Source: Actinomycetota bacterium
GTDB taxonomy: Bacteria; Actinomycetota; Thermoleophilia; Gaiellales; Gaiellaceae
DNA length: 20,487 bases
Assembly (NCBI GenBank): GCA_003170995.1
Contig: PMXT01000161.1
Location: 2,847 to 23,333, forward strand
Direction: 5' to 3'
Under the pieces are notes generated by a model that saw only the letters and a list, made by a program, of their open reading frames with translations, made no database searches and had not been told where the DNA came from. Positions 1-6,427 of this stretch are shown here, piece by piece (the stretch's first letter is position 1; every line of letters begins with the position of its first letter). The position numbers were made by a program, and so were the translations under genes.

Positions 1-32
1 TGCTTCTTTTTGATTCGAGTTCTTAGGCGCTG

Positions 33-869
33 CTAACTGGCGGAGATCAGCGCGACGCCCGCGAGCGCGGCGACGATTCCCACCTTCTGATGCCTGGAGA
101 CGTGCTCGCGCAGCAGTGCCTGCGCCAGGAGAACGGTCGTCAGCGGATAGAGCGAGCTGAGCACGCTGACCAGGCTGAGCAGACCGTGGTCGGTTGCGAG
201 CGCATAGAGAGTGTTGGCGCCGCTGTCGAGCACGCCCAAGAGCACGAGCCAGCGTAGGTTGCGGGGCGGGATCCGTAGCGGCTGTCGTGTGAGGAGAAGC
301 ACGATCAGCACGAGCGGAACGGTCGTCAGGCGCAGCACGAACGAGGCCGCGAGCGCCTGGTGATGCTCGCTCGCTTTGGCCACTAAGAGGAAGAAGACGC
401 CGAAGCCGACAGCGGCCGCCAGTGCCAGCGGCACTCCCCTGGCCAACCCGGGGCTTTCGCCGGGCTCGCTCTCGGCCGAGGCGAGAATCACTCCGACCAG
501 CGCCAGCGCGATCCCGACCAGCGCCAGGCTCCCCGGCTTCTCGCCCTGTGTCAGCCCGACCGCAACCGGAAGTACGACTCCGGTCGCCGAGACCGGTGCG
601 ACGATGCTGATCCTGCCTATCGCCATGCCTCGATAGAAGGCGCCGACCGCTACCACTCCCGCCGCTCCACCGAGCGCCGCGTAAACGGCGGTTCTCGTGT
701 CGGGGTAGGAACCGGTCGCGCCCGCGATCGTTGCCGTCAGGGCGAGCCCGGCCAGCTGGGACACGGCGATCAGTGTCAGCAGCGGTACGACGCGACTCTT
801 GACGCCGCCGAGGTAGTCGGAGAGGCCCCAGGAGACGCTCGCCGCGAGCGCGAGTATCAATCCCAACAT
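33..869 (-). CDS. EamA/DMT-family membrane transporter
   Basis: A protein of about 278 residues, nearly all hydrophobic, which suggests around ten membrane helices arranged as two EamA repeats, the usual drug/metabolite transporter layout and length. It opens with a helix containing SWGLSDYLGG, and glycine/alanine-rich helices follow. Near the C-terminus a helix pair carries SLYPLTTVLLAQALLREHVS, typical of the second EamA repeat. These proteins are inner-membrane permeases or exporters of small metabolites; the substrate cannot be read from the sequence. The ATG at 869 is taken as the start, but an in-frame TTG at 872 directly precedes it. The start lies about 11 bases after the stop of the HD-domain gene, so the two are probably co-transcribed. 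Family call is confident; substrate unknown. Confidence 0.85.
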   Translation of the reverse strand: MLGLILALAASVSWGLSDYLGGVKSRVVPLLTLIAVSQLAGLALTATIAGATGSYPDTRTAVYAALGGAAGVVAVGAFYRGMAIGRISIVAPVSATGVVLPVAVGLTQGEKPGSLALVGIALALVGVILASAESEPGESPGLARGVPLALAAAVGFGVFFLLVAKASEHHQALAASFVLRLTTVPLVLIVLLLTRQPLRIPPRNLRWLVLLGVLDSGANTLYALATDHGLLSLVSVLSSLYPLTTVLLAQALLREHVSRHQKVGIVAALAGVALISAS

Positions 870-880
870 CAAGGCTCAGC

Positions 881-1714
881 CTACGCGTCGTCGACCGGTC
901 GCAACTGGGCGACCGTATCGAGTTGATTGGCGTGGTAGAGAGCCGCCGCCTCGGCGGTACGGGCCGAGCGCCCGTCGTGGTGCACGGCGACGGCATGGAG
1001 GAGCTCGGCGCGAAGCTCCGAGGCGAGCGAGCCCGAACGCAGCTCGATCAGGCGCAGGCCGAGCTGGACGTGGCCGAGCAGGCGCCCTTCCGAGGTCGGG
1101 GCGAACACGGGCGCCGGCCCCAGCTCGAGCGTGCGCCCGAGATCGTGCACGAGCGCGGCGGCGAGAATGAGGTCGGCGCGAAGCCGGGGATGGAGCTGGC
1201 AGAGATCGCGGCAGATCGTGGCGACGCCGACGGTGTGCTCGAGCAGACCACCCGAGTAGCTGTGGTGCCCTCCCGCGGTCGCGGGAAGCGTGCGCAGACG
1301 CTGCCGCTCGTCGCCTGCCAGCAGCGCCTCGATGCACGAGCGCAGCGCAGGGTGGCTGATCTCGGCGATGAGAAAGTCGAGGAACCCCTCCAGCTCGTCG
1401 GGATCGCGGCGGCCGGCCGGTGCGAGCGTTGTCGGATCGGCATCGGGCGCCGGCTCGAGTGTGCGCACCTGGATCTGCAGCTTGTCGCGGAAGCTCTCGA
1501 CTCGCCCCAGCACGCGCACGGCCGCGCCTTCCGAGAAGCGGGTGTCGAGCAGGTCGACGTCGTTCCAGACGCGCGCCTCGACACGGCCGCTCGCGTCGGT
1601 GAGTTCGAGCGCGAGGTAAGACGCTCCGGCCCGTGTTTGCAGTCGCTCCTTGCGAGCAACGGCGTAGATGCCCTCGACGGCGCTATCTGCAACCAGCTCG
1701 GTGAGGAGGGTCAT
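881..1714 (-). CDS. OB-fold plus HD-domain protein, YhaM-like 3'-5' exoribonuclease
   Basis: About 277 residues from the preferred ATG. Residues 1-95 look like an OB-fold nucleic-acid-binding domain (AVARKERLQTRAGASYLALE, then a VEARVWND strand). Residues about 120-265 form an HD metal-dependent hydrolase domain: HHSYSGGLLEHT at 150-161, the HD pair in LVHDLGR at 190-191, and a distal HH at 245-246. OB plus HD is the arrangement of the YhaM/CBF1 3'-5' exoribonucleases, so RNA or single-stranded DNA trimming in the cytoplasm is the likely role. A GTG at 1765 would add 17 residues in the same frame. The ATG is preferred because MTLLTELVADSAVEG reads as a typical family N-terminus; neither start has a strong ribosome site. 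It is first in a two-gene unit with the transporter and divergent from the DUF1015 gene. Confidence 0.8.
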   Translation of the reverse strand: MTLLTELVADSAVEGIYAVARKERLQTRAGASYLALELTDASGRVEARVWNDVDLLDTRFSEGAAVRVLGRVESFRDKLQIQVRTLEPAPDADPTTLAPAGRRDPDELEGFLDFLIAEISHPALRSCIEALLAGDERQRLRTLPATAGGHHSYSGGLLEHTVGVATICRDLCQLHPRLRADLILAAALVHDLGRTLELGPAPVFAPTSEGRLLGHVQLGLRLIELRSGSLASELRAELLHAVAVHHDGRSARTAEAAALYHANQLDTVAQLRPVDDA

Positions 1715-1808
1715 GGTCTCAGAGCTCGTTTCAAACGACGACGCGCCGACTGTTTGTGGCGGCACATGTCCCCGTGACGCTCTTCTCGTTGTCCAGGGCG
1801 CCTCGCTA

Positions 1809-1880
1809 ATCCGCCCTCCTCCCCAGAGCGTCGAGCGGTAGCGAGAAAAATCCCCCGAGAATGTGTCGGCTTAGTACCGA
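1809..1880 (+). repeat. Dispersed noncoding repeat, copy 1
   Basis: This 72-base stretch shares four ordered blocks with 11056-11125 on the minus strand: ATCC(G/A)CCC(T/A)CC, then CGGTAGCGAG followed by an A-rich stretch, then AATGTG, then GT(A/G)CCGA. Spacers between blocks are 17 versus 16, 14 versus 13, and 8 versus 8 bases (first two counted to or from GGTAGCGAG). Both copies are outside genes. The shared order and spacing indicate common descent or a common function, such as an extragenic repeat, a protein-binding array or a noncoding RNA. The sequence does not decide which. Confidence 0.55.
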
Positions 1881-1929
1881 AGCGGCATTGCGCGGCCGAG
1901 TCCGACCCGCCGCAATCACCAGTAATTTC

Positions 1930-1947
1930 ACGGTCGGCAAAGACCGT
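1930..1947. promoter_or_regulatory. Perfect 6-bp inverted repeat (hairpin or operator)
   Basis: ACGGTC and GACCGT flank a 6-base loop, GGCAAA, about 45 bases upstream of the -10 element of the DUF1015 gene. It could be an operator or a short terminator hairpin for minus-strand readthrough; no U-run supports the second reading. Confidence 0.3.
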
Positions 1948-1963
1948 ATTTCCTGCGGAGCCC

Positions 1964-1980
1964 ACTAGTCGAGTCTAGTC
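1964..1980. promoter_or_regulatory. Operator-like ACTAG/CTAGT repeat
   Basis: The stretch contains ACTAG at 1964-1968 and CTAGT at 1975-1979 as an inverted pair. It can also be read as two direct CTAGTC copies (1965-1970 and 1975-1980) exactly 10 bases, one helical turn, apart. It overlaps the place where a -35 element would lie for the promoter at 1991-1999, so a bound regulator there would affect that promoter. The regulator is unknown. Confidence 0.3.
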
Positions 1981-1990
1981 ACAAGGCGGT

Positions 1991-1999
1991 TGTTACGCT
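1991..1999 (+). promoter_or_regulatory. Extended -10 promoter of the DUF1015 gene (leaderless start)
   Basis: TGT-TACGCT matches the extended -10 pattern TGN-TANNNT. Seven bases separate its last T from the GTG start at 2007, so transcription would begin at or within a base or two of the start codon. No Shine-Dalgarno precedes the GTG, which agrees with a leaderless message, a common arrangement in actinobacteria. No clear -35 hexamer is visible. Confidence 0.5.
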
Positions 2000-2006
2000 C
2001 CTCGCT

Positions 2007-3134
2007 GTGGCCGACGTTCAACCCTTCAAAGCACTGACCTTCGACACAGAGATCGCGGGTCCGTTGGCGCAGCTGGTCGCGCCGCCCTACGACGTGATCG
2101 ATGCCGAGGCGCGCGCCCTGTATCTGGCTCGTTCGCCGCACAACATCGTCAACCTCACTCTGCCCGAGAACGAGCTCGATTCCGGGCCGCTGCTCTCGGC
2201 TTGGCGCGAACAGGGGGCCTTGCACCGCGACGCCGAGCCGGCGCTCTGGTGGCTGGAGCAGTCCTATGTGGGGCCTGACGGCCGCGCCCGCACCCGTGAG
2301 GGCTTCCTGGCCTCGATCAAGGTCGAGCCCTACGAGAACAAGGTCGTGCTGCCGCACGAGCGCACGCACTCGGGCCCGAAGGAGAGTCGCCTGCGCCTGC
2401 TGACGGCGACGCGCACGCAGATCGAGCCGATCTTCCTTCTCTACGACGATCCCGAGCGCTGCGAGCAGGCACTGCGCGATCAGGCGGCCGAGCGCGAGCC
2501 CGATCTAGACGCCGAGGAGCTCGGTGTGCGCAGCCGCCTCTGGCGTGTGGACGACACGGAGGCGCTCGCGCGGGTTCGAGCCGCTCTCGCCGACAAGCAG
2601 CTTTTGATCGCCGACGGGCATCACCGCTACGAGACGGCCGTCGCCTTCCACGAGCAGGACGGAACAACGGCCAGCGCCTACACCTTCGCCGCGCTCGTCA
2701 ACACCTGTGGCGAGGGGCTTGCCATCTTTCCGACCCATCGCGTTTTTGCCACGACGCCCGAGCTTGGCGTTCTGACTGGAGGCGAGCCCAGAGACGATGT
2801 CGAAGCGGCGCTCGCGGAGCTGGAGGAAATGCCCTACGAGACCGCGGCAGCGCTCGTTTACGACAAGGACGGCGCGCGCCTGGTCGCCACGGGCGAGCCG
2901 ATCCTCGACGTCGAGCTGGTCGGCCGGCTCGGGCACGAAGGCATCTCCTACACCGCCGACTGGAAGGAAGCCGTTCAAGCGGTCGACTGCGGCGCGGCGG
3001 AAGTGAGCGTGCTCATGCGCCCGTCGCGCATCGATCAGGTCTTCGCGGTGGCACGCGAAGGACGGGTGATGCCCCAGAAGAGCACCTACTTCTATCCCAA
3101 GCTCCTCTCGGGCCTCGTGCTATACCCGCTCTGA
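2007..3134 (+). CDS. DUF1015 family protein (COG4198), function unknown
   Basis: A 375-residue protein, full length for the DUF1015 family. Family hallmarks are visible: an N-terminal VAPPYDVI near residues 24-31, HERTHSGP near 117-124, and the signature IADGHHRYET at 201-210. The family is widespread but has no established biochemical role, so no reaction is assigned. It is soluble with no signal peptide. The GTG start at 2007 is supported by the promoter sitting seven bases upstream and by the conserved N-terminus VQPFKAL. Its TGA stop shares one base with the ATG of the phosphatase gene, so the two are translationally coupled and probably act in one process, perhaps metabolism of a sugar or small-molecule phosphate. 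That functional link is inference. Confidence 0.85.
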   Translation: MADVQPFKALTFDTEIAGPLAQLVAPPYDVIDAEARALYLARSPHNIVNLTLPENELDSGPLLSAWREQGALHRDAEPALWWLEQSYVGPDGRARTREGFLASIKVEPYENKVVLPHERTHSGPKESRLRLLTATRTQIEPIFLLYDDPERCEQALRDQAAEREPDLDAEELGVRSRLWRVDDTEALARVRAALADKQLLIADGHHRYETAVAFHEQDGTTASAYTFAALVNTCGEGLAIFPTHRVFATTPELGVLTGGEPRDDVEAALAELEEMPYETAAALVYDKDGARLVATGEPILDVELVGRLGHEGISYTADWKEAVQAVDCGAAEVSVLMRPSRIDQVFAVAREGRVMPQKSTYFYPKLLSGLVLYPL

Positions 3135-3946
3135 TGCCCGAGACGAGTTCCTTGCTCGATTTCTGCCGCGCCACCGTCGGCGACATACGCGCCGAGCTGG
3201 AGCGCATGCCTACACGCGAGGAGCGCGAGCTGGTGCTCGGCCAGGGCCGCGGTGGCGATGAGACAACCCAGATCGACGCCGCCGCCGAGCAGGCCGCCGT
3301 GCGCCGACTCGAGGCGCTCGACCTGCCCGGCTTCACGCTTGTCTCGGAAGAGTTGGGCGAGAAGGTCTTCGGAGTGGGTGGGCCGATGCGCGTTGTGCTC
3401 GATCCGATCGATGGCTCGATCAACGCCAAGCGCGGCATCCCCTTCTTCTCGGTCTCGATCGCGGTCGCCGACGGCGATCGGATGGGCGACGTCTTCTTCG
3501 GCTATGTCTACGACTTCGGCAGCGGCGAGGAGTGGACGGCCAGGCGCGGCGAGGGCGCCTGGCTGAACGGCGAGCCGCTCGGCGCGGAAAGGCCCAAGGA
3601 CGAGATCGAGCTACTGGCCTTCGAGGCGACCGAGACGACAAAAATCGCCGAGTACGCGCCCAACGTCGTCGGGTTGGCGAAGCGCCTGCGCATCATGGGC
3701 TCGCTCGCACTTTCGCTTTGCCATCTCGCTGCCGGTCGCCTTGATGCCGTCTGCTCGCTCAAGCCGGCCCGCTCGGTTGACATCGCCGCCGGCCAGTTGC
3801 TCGTACGCGAGGTTGGGCTGGCGGTGGAGTTCGTCGACGGTATTTCTTTCCTCGACTCCGAGCTCGATCTCGAGTCGCGCTCACGGATCGCCGCGGCGGG
3901 TACAGAGGAGCTGTGCCGAGCGCTGAGCGATCGCCTGAAGAACTGA
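3134..3946 (+). CDS. Inositol monophosphatase-family phosphatase
   Basis: A 270-residue member of the Mg2+-dependent, Li+-sensitive phosphatase superfamily (inositol monophosphatase, fructose-1,6-bisphosphatase, CysQ). The metal-binding motifs are in order: the SEELGEK acidic pair at residues 71-77, DPIDGS at 90-95 and the C-terminal SVDIAAG at 214-220. The last usually reads WDxAAG, so its tryptophan is replaced here. GIPFFSVSIA and RGEGAWLNG are also typical of the fold. It should remove phosphate from a phosphorylated sugar, inositol or nucleotide in the cytoplasm; which substrate cannot be told from sequence. The ATG overlaps the DUF1015 stop by one base (TGATG), which fixes the start. 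About 100 bases and a hairpin separate it from metF. Confidence 0.85.
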   Translation: MPETSSLLDFCRATVGDIRAELERMPTREERELVLGQGRGGDETTQIDAAAEQAAVRRLEALDLPGFTLVSEELGEKVFGVGGPMRVVLDPIDGSINAKRGIPFFSVSIAVADGDRMGDVFFGYVYDFGSGEEWTARRGEGAWLNGEPLGAERPKDEIELLAFEATETTKIAEYAPNVVGLAKRLRIMGSLALSLCHLAAGRLDAVCSLKPARSVDIAAGQLLVREVGLAVEFVDGISFLDSELDLESRSRIAAAGTEELCRALSDRLKN

Positions 3947-3991
3947 AGTACGAACGACGGGTCGAGGCCGCGCGACCACCAATAGGCGTCT

Positions 3992-4007
3992 GCGCGCGAA
4001 TGCGCGC
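3992..4007. terminator. GC hairpin between phosphatase gene and metF
   Basis: GCGCGC, loop GAAT, GCGCGC: a compact six-pair stem 45 bases after the phosphatase stop and ahead of the metF promoter. No T-tract follows, so it is at most a weak terminator or pause site. Confidence 0.3.
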
Positions 4008-4031
4008 TCGGGATGGATACCAGCGCCCGCC

Positions 4032-4037
4032 TAGAAT
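4032..4037 (+). promoter_or_regulatory. -10 element of metF (short or no leader)
   Basis: TAGAAT is a near-consensus TANNNT -10 hexamer, nine bases before the metF ATG. No Shine-Dalgarno lies between, so the transcript would have at most a few untranslated bases. No recognisable -35 hexamer is seen. Confidence 0.45.
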
Positions 4038-4046
4038 GATCGCCTG

Positions 4047-4931
4047 ATGCGCATAGACGAGATCATCAGCCAAAGCGAGGAGCCGGTCTTCTCGTTCGAG
4101 TTCTTCCCCCCGGCGAGCGAGGAGGGAGAGCGCAACCTGCGCGAGGCGATCGAGAAGCTGGCGCCGCTCGAGCCCTCGTTCGTATCCATCACCTACGGCG
4201 CCGGCGGCTCGACCCGCGAGCTGACGGTCGAGCTGACGCGTTGGATAAAGCACGAGCTGGGGCTGGAGGCGATGTCGCATCTCACCGGCTACGGAGCCAC
4301 GCTGGACGAGCTCCGCGCGGTGCTCGGCCGGATCTCGGCAGCCGGGATCGAGAACGTCCTCGCGCTCCGCGGTGATCCTCCCCGCGGGCAGCCCGACTGG
4401 ACGGCCGAGAACGAGGCGATCCACTACGCCAGCGAGCTGATCGAGCTGATTGCGCAGGAGTACTCGTTCTGTGTCGGCGCTGCCTGCTACCCCGAGGTGC
4501 ACGTGGAGGCGATCGATCTCGCCAGCGAGATTCGCGTGCTCAAGGCGAAAGCAGAGGCCGGCGCCGGCTTCTTCATTACCCAGCTCTTCTTCGACAACGA
4601 CGTCTACTTCGAGTTCGTTGACGCGGCGCGGGCCGCGGGGGTTGAGCAGCCGATCATCCCCGGCTTGATGCCGATCACGAGCGCCGAGCAGATCGAGCGC
4701 ATGACCGCCCTCTCCGGTGCCACGATGCCCAAGGAGCTGGTCACTCAACTCGAGCTGCGTGCCAACGATCCGGGCACCGTGCTCGAGCTCGGCGTGGCTC
4801 ATGCCGCACTCCAGGCCGCCGATCTGCTCGCCCGCGGCGCCCCGGGCATCCACTTCTACACGCTCAACCGCTCGCCCTCGACGCGTGCCATCCTCTCGGC
4901 GCTCAAGGTCAGCCGGCCCTGGGCGAGATGA
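4047..4931 (+). CDS. metF: 5,10-methylenetetrahydrofolate reductase
   Basis: A 294-residue, full-length MetF. It is an FAD-dependent TIM-barrel enzyme that reduces 5,10-methylene-THF to 5-methyl-THF, the methyl donor for methionine synthesis. The signature strands appear in order: FSFEFFPP near residues 15-22 with the catalytic glutamate, FVSITYGAGGS near 45-55, HLTGYGAT near 78-84, NVLALRGDPP near 103-112, the AGAGFFITQLFFD stretch near 171-183 and IPGLMPI further on. The ATG is the natural start, with a -10 element immediately upstream. It appears monocistronic: a 182-base spacer separates it from the next plus-strand gene. No SAM riboswitch or other recognised methionine-linked leader fits in the short space between promoter and start. 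Confidence 0.95.
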   Translation: MRIDEIISQSEEPVFSFEFFPPASEEGERNLREAIEKLAPLEPSFVSITYGAGGSTRELTVELTRWIKHELGLEAMSHLTGYGATLDELRAVLGRISAAGIENVLALRGDPPRGQPDWTAENEAIHYASELIELIAQEYSFCVGAACYPEVHVEAIDLASEIRVLKAKAEAGAGFFITQLFFDNDVYFEFVDAARAAGVEQPIIPGLMPITSAEQIERMTALSGATMPKELVTQLELRANDPGTVLELGVAHAALQAADLLARGAPGIHFYTLNRSPSTRAILSALKVSRPWAR

Positions 4932-4957
4932 GCGCTCGGTTGATAACGAGCTATAGC

Positions 4958-5079
4958 GACCGGCGCGCCGCGACCGGCTTCGTTCCCCGAAAGGTGGTTC
5001 GGTGCAGCCAGCCGGATTCGAACCCGATGTCTCTCGCGTGTCTGGCAGGTCGCTGGCCGCGCGAGCGCGTCGCCGGTCA
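4958..5079 (-). other. Structured spacer with tRNA T-arm-like hairpin
   Basis: The 182-base gap after metF contains nested inverted repeats. Read on the minus strand, GACCGGCG (5079-5072) can pair with CGCCGGTC (4965-4958). Inside lies CGGGTTCGAATCCG, a five-pair hairpin with loop TCGA that reproduces the GGTTCGAATCC T-arm consensus of tRNAs (5014-5024), flanked by GCCAGC and GCTGGC. No D-arm, anticodon arm or matching acceptor strand could be assembled, so this is not an intact tRNA. It may be a tRNA relic, an old attachment site or coincidence in GC-rich DNA. Confidence 0.25.
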
Positions 5080-5152
5080 GTGACCCGAGATGATGTGAAA
5101 CAATCTGGCGTCGGTGAGCATCGGGGACGATGATGAGTCCGGCGCACCTTTC

Positions 5153-6427
5153 ATGGCGAGATCTTCTACAACCGATCAGGCGGTAATTAGGGCGGGGGTG
5201 ATCGGCTGCGGCTCGATGGGTCGCGGGCTCGTGTACCAGTCGTCCGTCACACCCGGAGTCGACTGCGTCGCCGTGGCGGACGTCGAGATCGAGCGCTGCA
5301 CCGCTTTTCTAGACCGGCTCGAGCTTCCGTACGTCGTGGTCGACGATGTCGGAGGCATCGAGCGGGCAGTCGAGCGCGGCCTGATCGCCGTGACGGATGA
5401 CGGAGGGCTGATCACTCGCTGCGCCGGGATCGACGCGGTGATCGAGGTGACCAACACCGTCTCAGAAGCCGGGCATTACGCGATCGAAGCCCTCGAGCAC
5501 GGAAAGCATCTGATCCTGATGAACTCCGAGATCGATCTGATCTTCGGTCCCTATCTCGCGCGGCTGGCCGAGGAGCGCGGTCTCGTCTGCACGAGCTGCG
5601 ACGGAGACCAGTACGGAGTCCTGAAGCACCTGATCGACGAGCTCCGGTCCTGGGGCTTCGAGCTGGTGATGGCGGGAAACATCAAGGGCTTCCTCGATCG
5701 CCACGCGAATCCGACCAGCATCGTCCCCGAGGCCGACAAGCGGAACCTCGACTACCGCATGTGTGCCTCGTACACCGACGGTACCAAGCTGAACATAGAG
5801 ATGGCGATCATCGCCAACGCCTGCGGTCTGCGAACGACGGTACCGGGCATGCACGGGCCGCGCGCCGACCACGTGAGCGAGGTGTTCCACAAATTCGACC
5901 TCGACTCGCTCTGGCATGAGCGCGCGCCGTTCGTCGACTACGTGCTCGGCGCCGAGCCCGGGGGCGGCGTTTTTGCGATCGGCTACTGCGATCATCCCTA
6001 CCAGCGGGAGATGCTGGCCTACTACAAGATGGGCGCCGGTCCGTACTATCTCTTCTACCGGCCCTATCACCTCTGCCACGTCGAGGCGCTCGCATCGATG
6101 GTCGAGGCGATCAGGGAGGGGCGGTCGATCCTGCAGCCGGTTTTCGGTTTGCGAACGAACGTCTACTCGTACGCGAAGAAGGCTCTGAAACGAGGGGACG
6201 CTCTCGATGGAATCGGCGGCTACACCTGCTATGGGCTGATCGAAAACTGCCTCGAGCTCCCGCTCCATCCCGGCCTACCGATCTGCCTTGCCGACGAGGT
6301 GGTGCTGACGCGCGAGATCGAGAAAGACGAGCCGATCATGCTCGCCGACGTTGCCTACGACCCCGACCGCTTCGACTTCACTCTTCACCGGCGCGCGATG
6401 GAGGTATCGAGCCGGAGCACGGTATGA
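5153..6427 (+). CDS. COG4091-type oxidoreductase (homoserine-dehydrogenase-like, C-terminal SAF domain)
   Basis: About 424 residues from the ATG at 5153; a GTG at 5114 would add 13 acidic, unconserved-looking residues. The N-terminal Rossmann domain begins with GVIGCGSMG (dinucleotide-binding glycines, about residues 16-23) and contains AVIEVTNTVSEAGHYAIEAL and HLILMNSEID, as in the NAD_binding_3 part of homoserine-dehydrogenase-like proteins. The middle third is rich in aromatic and acidic residues (YRPYHLCHVEALASMVEAI). The C-terminal part (PGLPICLADEVVLTREIEKD) resembles a SAF domain. The family is called predicted homoserine dehydrogenase, but the residues needed for that reaction cannot be confirmed here and the true substrate is unknown. 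It is probably an NAD(P)-dependent enzyme on a sugar-like or hydroxy-acid substrate. Its stop overlaps the next start by four bases (ATGA). Confidence 0.75.
   Translation: MARSSTTDQAVIRAGVIGCGSMGRGLVYQSSVTPGVDCVAVADVEIERCTAFLDRLELPYVVVDDVGGIERAVERGLIAVTDDGGLITRCAGIDAVIEVTNTVSEAGHYAIEALEHGKHLILMNSEIDLIFGPYLARLAEERGLVCTSCDGDQYGVLKHLIDELRSWGFELVMAGNIKGFLDRHANPTSIVPEADKRNLDYRMCASYTDGTKLNIEMAIIANACGLRTTVPGMHGPRADHVSEVFHKFDLDSLWHERAPFVDYVLGAEPGGGVFAIGYCDHPYQREMLAYYKMGAGPYYLFYRPYHLCHVEALASMVEAIREGRSILQPVFGLRTNVYSYAKKALKRGDALDGIGGYTCYGLIENCLELPLHPGLPICLADEVVLTREIEKDEPIMLADVAYDPDRFDFTLHRRAMEVSSRSTV

Larger units (their letters stand above)
1715..2006. other. Divergent intergenic control region
   Basis: About 290 bases separate the outward-reading HD-nuclease gene and DUF1015 gene. 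No convincing coding sequence is seen. It holds a 72-base copy of a dispersed repeat (1809-1880), a short perfect hairpin (1930-1947), operator-like ACTAG/CTAGT repeats (1964-1980) and an extended -10 promoter just before the DUF1015 start (1991-1999). A promoter for the minus-strand unit must also lie here, but no clear one was found. Confidence 0.6.

Noticed and set aside
4958..5079. Complete tRNA gene on the minus strand
   Set aside because: Only the T-arm-like hairpin fits; D-arm, anticodon arm and matching acceptor strands could not be found.
3759..5147. 462-codon open frame on the minus strand spanning metF
   Set aside because: It runs antisense through MetF, has Arg/Glu-rich low-complexity content, and has no promoter or ribosome site. 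MetF itself is unambiguous.
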